Source of the DNA: Gammaproteobacteria bacterium
Lineage (GTDB): Bacteria; Pseudomonadota; Gammaproteobacteria; Arenicellales; Spongiicolonaceae
Assembly (NCBI GenBank): GCA_007570945.1
Contig: RKSH01000215.1
Coordinates: 1 to 6,426 of the forward strand
Length of the DNA: 6,426 nucleotides
Direction of reading: 5' to 3'
The translations under genes and the position numbers were made by a program. Below, in pieces: positions 5,342 through 6,426 of this stretch (positions are counted from its first letter, which is position 1; each line of letters opens with the position of its first letter). The notes under the pieces are model-generated. The model worked only from the letters and a program-made list of their open reading frames with translations. It did not search any database and was not told the DNA's origin.

Positions 5342-6223
5342 TCAGGCCGCAAATCCCTGGCGCATTTTTTTCATCGCCTGCTGTTCAATCTGGCGGATTC
5401 GCTCCGCCGAGACTTGGTATTTGCGGGCCAGGTCGTGGAGCGTGGCCTTGTCCTCGGCCAGCCAGCGGCTGGTGATGATTTCACGGCTGCGCGGGTCCAG
5501 GGACTGCAGCGATTTTTTCAACTGCGCGCTGCGCAAGTCGGCCTCACCGGCGTCACTGAGCGCGCGCGCCGGGTCGTGGCGGCTGTCGCCGAGGTAGTTT
5601 TCCGGCGACGGGGTGAACTCGTCGTCGTCGCTGGCCGGCGGGCCGTTGAACGCCACGTCATAACCGCCCAGGCGCGACTCCATCTCGCGCACGGTGTCTT
5701 TGGAGACCGAAAAATCCTCGGCCAAATTGCCGACTTCGTCGTCGCTCAGCCGGCCGAGATGGTGTTTGGATTTGCGCAGGTTGAAAAACAATTTGCGCTG
5801 CGCCTTGGTGGTGGCGACTTTGACGATGCGCCAGTTGCGCAGGATGAAGTCGTAAATCTCGGCGCGCACCCAGTGAATGGCGAATGAGATTAGCCGCACC
5901 TGACGGTCGGGGTCGTAGCGCTTCACCGCTTTCATCAGGCCGATGTTGCCTTCCTGAATTAAATCGGCCAGCGGCAGGCCGTAGCCGAGAAACCCGCGCG
6001 CCGCGTAAATCACATAGCGCAGGTTGCTCACCACCAATTGCCGCGCCGCGTCCAGGTCGTTCTTGTCGCGGTACCGCCGCGCCAGGCCCATCTCTTCCTC
6101 GGCGCTCAGCACCGGCGCGTTGTTGGCGGCGTGAATAAAGGCCGACAGCCCCTGGCCGCCCCTGAGGTCCACGGCGACCGGCACCGCCGCCGTGGTGTCT
6201 TTGCTGTTTTGTGTGGTCATCAT
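5342..6223 (-). CDS. rpoH: Heat-shock sigma factor RpoH (sigma-32)
   Basis: A protein of 293 residues (E. coli has 284). It directs RNA polymerase to promoters of chaperone and protease genes. Region 2 is strongly conserved, with YGLPLADLIQEGNIGLMKAV (81-100) and RLISFAIHWVRAEIYDFILRNWRIVKVATTKAQ (110-142). It is followed by the diagnostic RpoH box QRKLFFNLR (142-150), which distinguishes it from RpoD and RpoS. The region 4.2 helix-turn-helix is at about 261-287 (LHDLARKYQVSAERIRQIEQ). An acidic linker (about 198-226) separates regions 3 and 4. Two consecutive ATG codons (6223 and 6220) open the gene behind a strong repeated GGAGG. Upstream is a perfect CIRCE operator overlapping the likely promoter, so HrcA repression is predicted. 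The neighbour in E. coli-like genomes is ftsX; here a divergent gene takes that place, and downstream is the dehydrogenase-hemW-hemJ cluster. Confidence 0.97.
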   Translation of the reverse strand: MMTTQNSKDTTAAVPVAVDLRGGQGLSAFIHAANNAPVLSAEEEMGLARRYRDKNDLDAARQLVVSNLRYVIYAARGFLGYGLPLADLIQEGNIGLMKAVKRYDPDRQVRLISFAIHWVRAEIYDFILRNWRIVKVATTKAQRKLFFNLRKSKHHLGRLSDDEVGNLAEDFSVSKDTVREMESRLGGYDVAFNGPPASDDDEFTPSPENYLGDSRHDPARALSDAGEADLRSAQLKKSLQSLDPRSREIITSRWLAEDKATLHDLARKYQVSAERIRQIEQQAMKKMRQGFAA

Positions 6224-6224
6224 G

Positions 6225-6235
6225 CCCTCCCTCCC
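6225..6235 (-). promoter_or_regulatory. Tandem Shine-Dalgarno of rpoH
   Basis: The minus strand reads GGGAGGGAGGG just before ATG-ATG. One GGAGG (6234-6230) sits 6 nt before the ATG at 6223. A second GGAGG (6230-6226) sits 5 nt before the ATG at 6220. Both tandem start codons therefore have a well-spaced ribosome binding site. This is the only canonical Shine-Dalgarno I find in the window. A small stem at 6232-6244 (TCCCG, loop GTG, CGGGA) pairs with the upstream copy. Confidence 0.8.
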
Positions 6236-6275
6236 GCACCGGGATTGTGTTGGTCTTTGTGAGTCTTGGACAAGA

Positions 6276-6305
6276 ATTTTAGCACTCTTCTACTCAGAGT
6301 GCTAA
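6276..6305 (-). promoter_or_regulatory. Predicted sigma-70-type promoter of rpoH
   Basis: On the minus strand TTAGCA (6305-6300) matches four of six bases of TTGACA. An 18-bp spacer leads to TAAAAT (6281-6276), five of six bases of TATAAT. A-tracts directly upstream (about 6307-6322) resemble an UP element. Transcription would start near 6269, leaving a leader of about 46 nt. The two hexamers coincide with the two arms of the CIRCE palindrome, so repressor binding would block polymerase. The start site is predicted only. No convincing sigma-32 promoter was seen for rpoH. Confidence 0.6.
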
Positions 6306-6306
6306 A
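6278..6306. promoter_or_regulatory. CIRCE element (HrcA operator) upstream of rpoH
   Basis: TTAGCACTC (6279-6287), nine spacer bases and GAGTGCTAA (6297-6305) form the exact CIRCE consensus, both arms perfect and the spacer of standard length. One extra T-A pair at 6278/6306 lengthens each arm to ten. CIRCE is the binding site of HrcA, a repressor whose folding depends on GroEL and which normally controls groESL or dnaK operons. Here the element lies about 55 bp before the rpoH start codon. hrcA itself is not in the window. Confidence 0.95.
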
Positions 6307-6394
6307 TTTTTCTGATTTTTTTCACCAGGCCAAACTTCGCCGAAAACCACCCAAAAATCGCCAAAATATCCCCATCACCGCCCCCGTCCGCCGC

Positions 6395-6400
6395 TATACT
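6395..6400 (+). promoter_or_regulatory. Candidate -10 hexamer of the right-edge gene
   Basis: TATACT, five of six bases of TATAAT, is followed by CCCGCC and then ATG at 6407. This repeats the arrangement before the rhodanese gene at the other end of the window and again predicts a leaderless transcript. No good -35 is seen at 16-18 bp spacing, so the call is tentative. Confidence 0.45.
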
Positions 6401-6406
6401 CCCGCC

Positions 6407-6426
6407 ATGCCCGCCACCGCCCCCGC
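6407..6426 (+). CDS. Possible start of an unidentified divergent gene (cut by the right edge)
   Basis: An ATG at 6407 directly behind a -10-like hexamer opens a frame reading Met-Pro-Ala-Thr-Ala-Pro before the window ends. Six codons are too few to identify a family. The only support is the promoter-like context and its divergent position to rpoH. Confidence 0.35.

Noticed and set aside
6370..6377. CCCCATCA on the plus strand as a sigma-32 -10 element
   Set aside because: No CTTGAAA-like -35 lies at the required distance upstream.
1..6426. CRISPR array, tRNA, rRNA, insertion sequence or phage genes
   Set aside because: No regularly spaced repeats, cloverleaf pattern, transposase motifs or terminal repeats were seen.

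Overview
The window is high-GC chromosomal DNA, almost certainly from a proteobacterium and probably from the gamma/beta branch. The evidence is SecB (essentially proteobacterial), an RpoH-type sigma factor with an intact RpoH box, and the gene order yibN-like rhodanese, secB, gpsA, which matches the conserved E. coli-type locus except that grxC is missing. I cannot name the genus. Nothing looks phage-, plasmid- or transposon-derived. I saw no tRNA, rRNA, CRISPR or insertion sequence.

Layout. At the left edge (1-120, minus) lies the start of a zinc-ribbon protein that runs out of the window and has unusual T-ending codons. Divergent to it, across a 191-nt gap with a perfect 9-bp inverted repeat, is a plus-strand cluster of membrane-anchored rhodanese (312-728), secB (741-1232) and gpsA (1198-2244). 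It appears to be driven by a TATAAT promoter so close to the ATG that the transcript should be leaderless. gpsA meets the next cluster tail to tail with one base between stop codons. That cluster is on the minus strand and is read rpoH (5342-6223), D-2-hydroxyacid dehydrogenase of hydroxypyruvate reductase type (4338-5294), hemW (3154-4341), membrane-anchored TlpA-like thioredoxin (2666-3157), then hemJ (2246-2662). The last four are linked by GTGA and ATGA stop/start overlaps or a 3-nt gap, so they look like one operon. At the right edge a divergent gene may start at 6407, again directly behind a -10-like hexamer.

How the genes work together. The plus cluster handles protein export (SecB), phospholipid precursor supply (GpsA) and probably sulfur or redox chemistry at the membrane (rhodanese). 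The minus cluster joins the heat-shock sigma factor to haem genes: HemJ makes protoporphyrin IX, HemW is a haem chaperone/radical-SAM-type protein, and the TlpA-like protein is a likely periplasmic thiol reductant.

The standout is upstream of rpoH: a perfect CIRCE element, TTAGCACTC-N9-GAGTGCTAA, whose arms coincide with plausible -35 and -10 hexamers. This predicts that HrcA represses the sigma-32 gene itself. The two classical heat-shock circuits would then be wired in series, possibly carrying the haem genes along by read-through.
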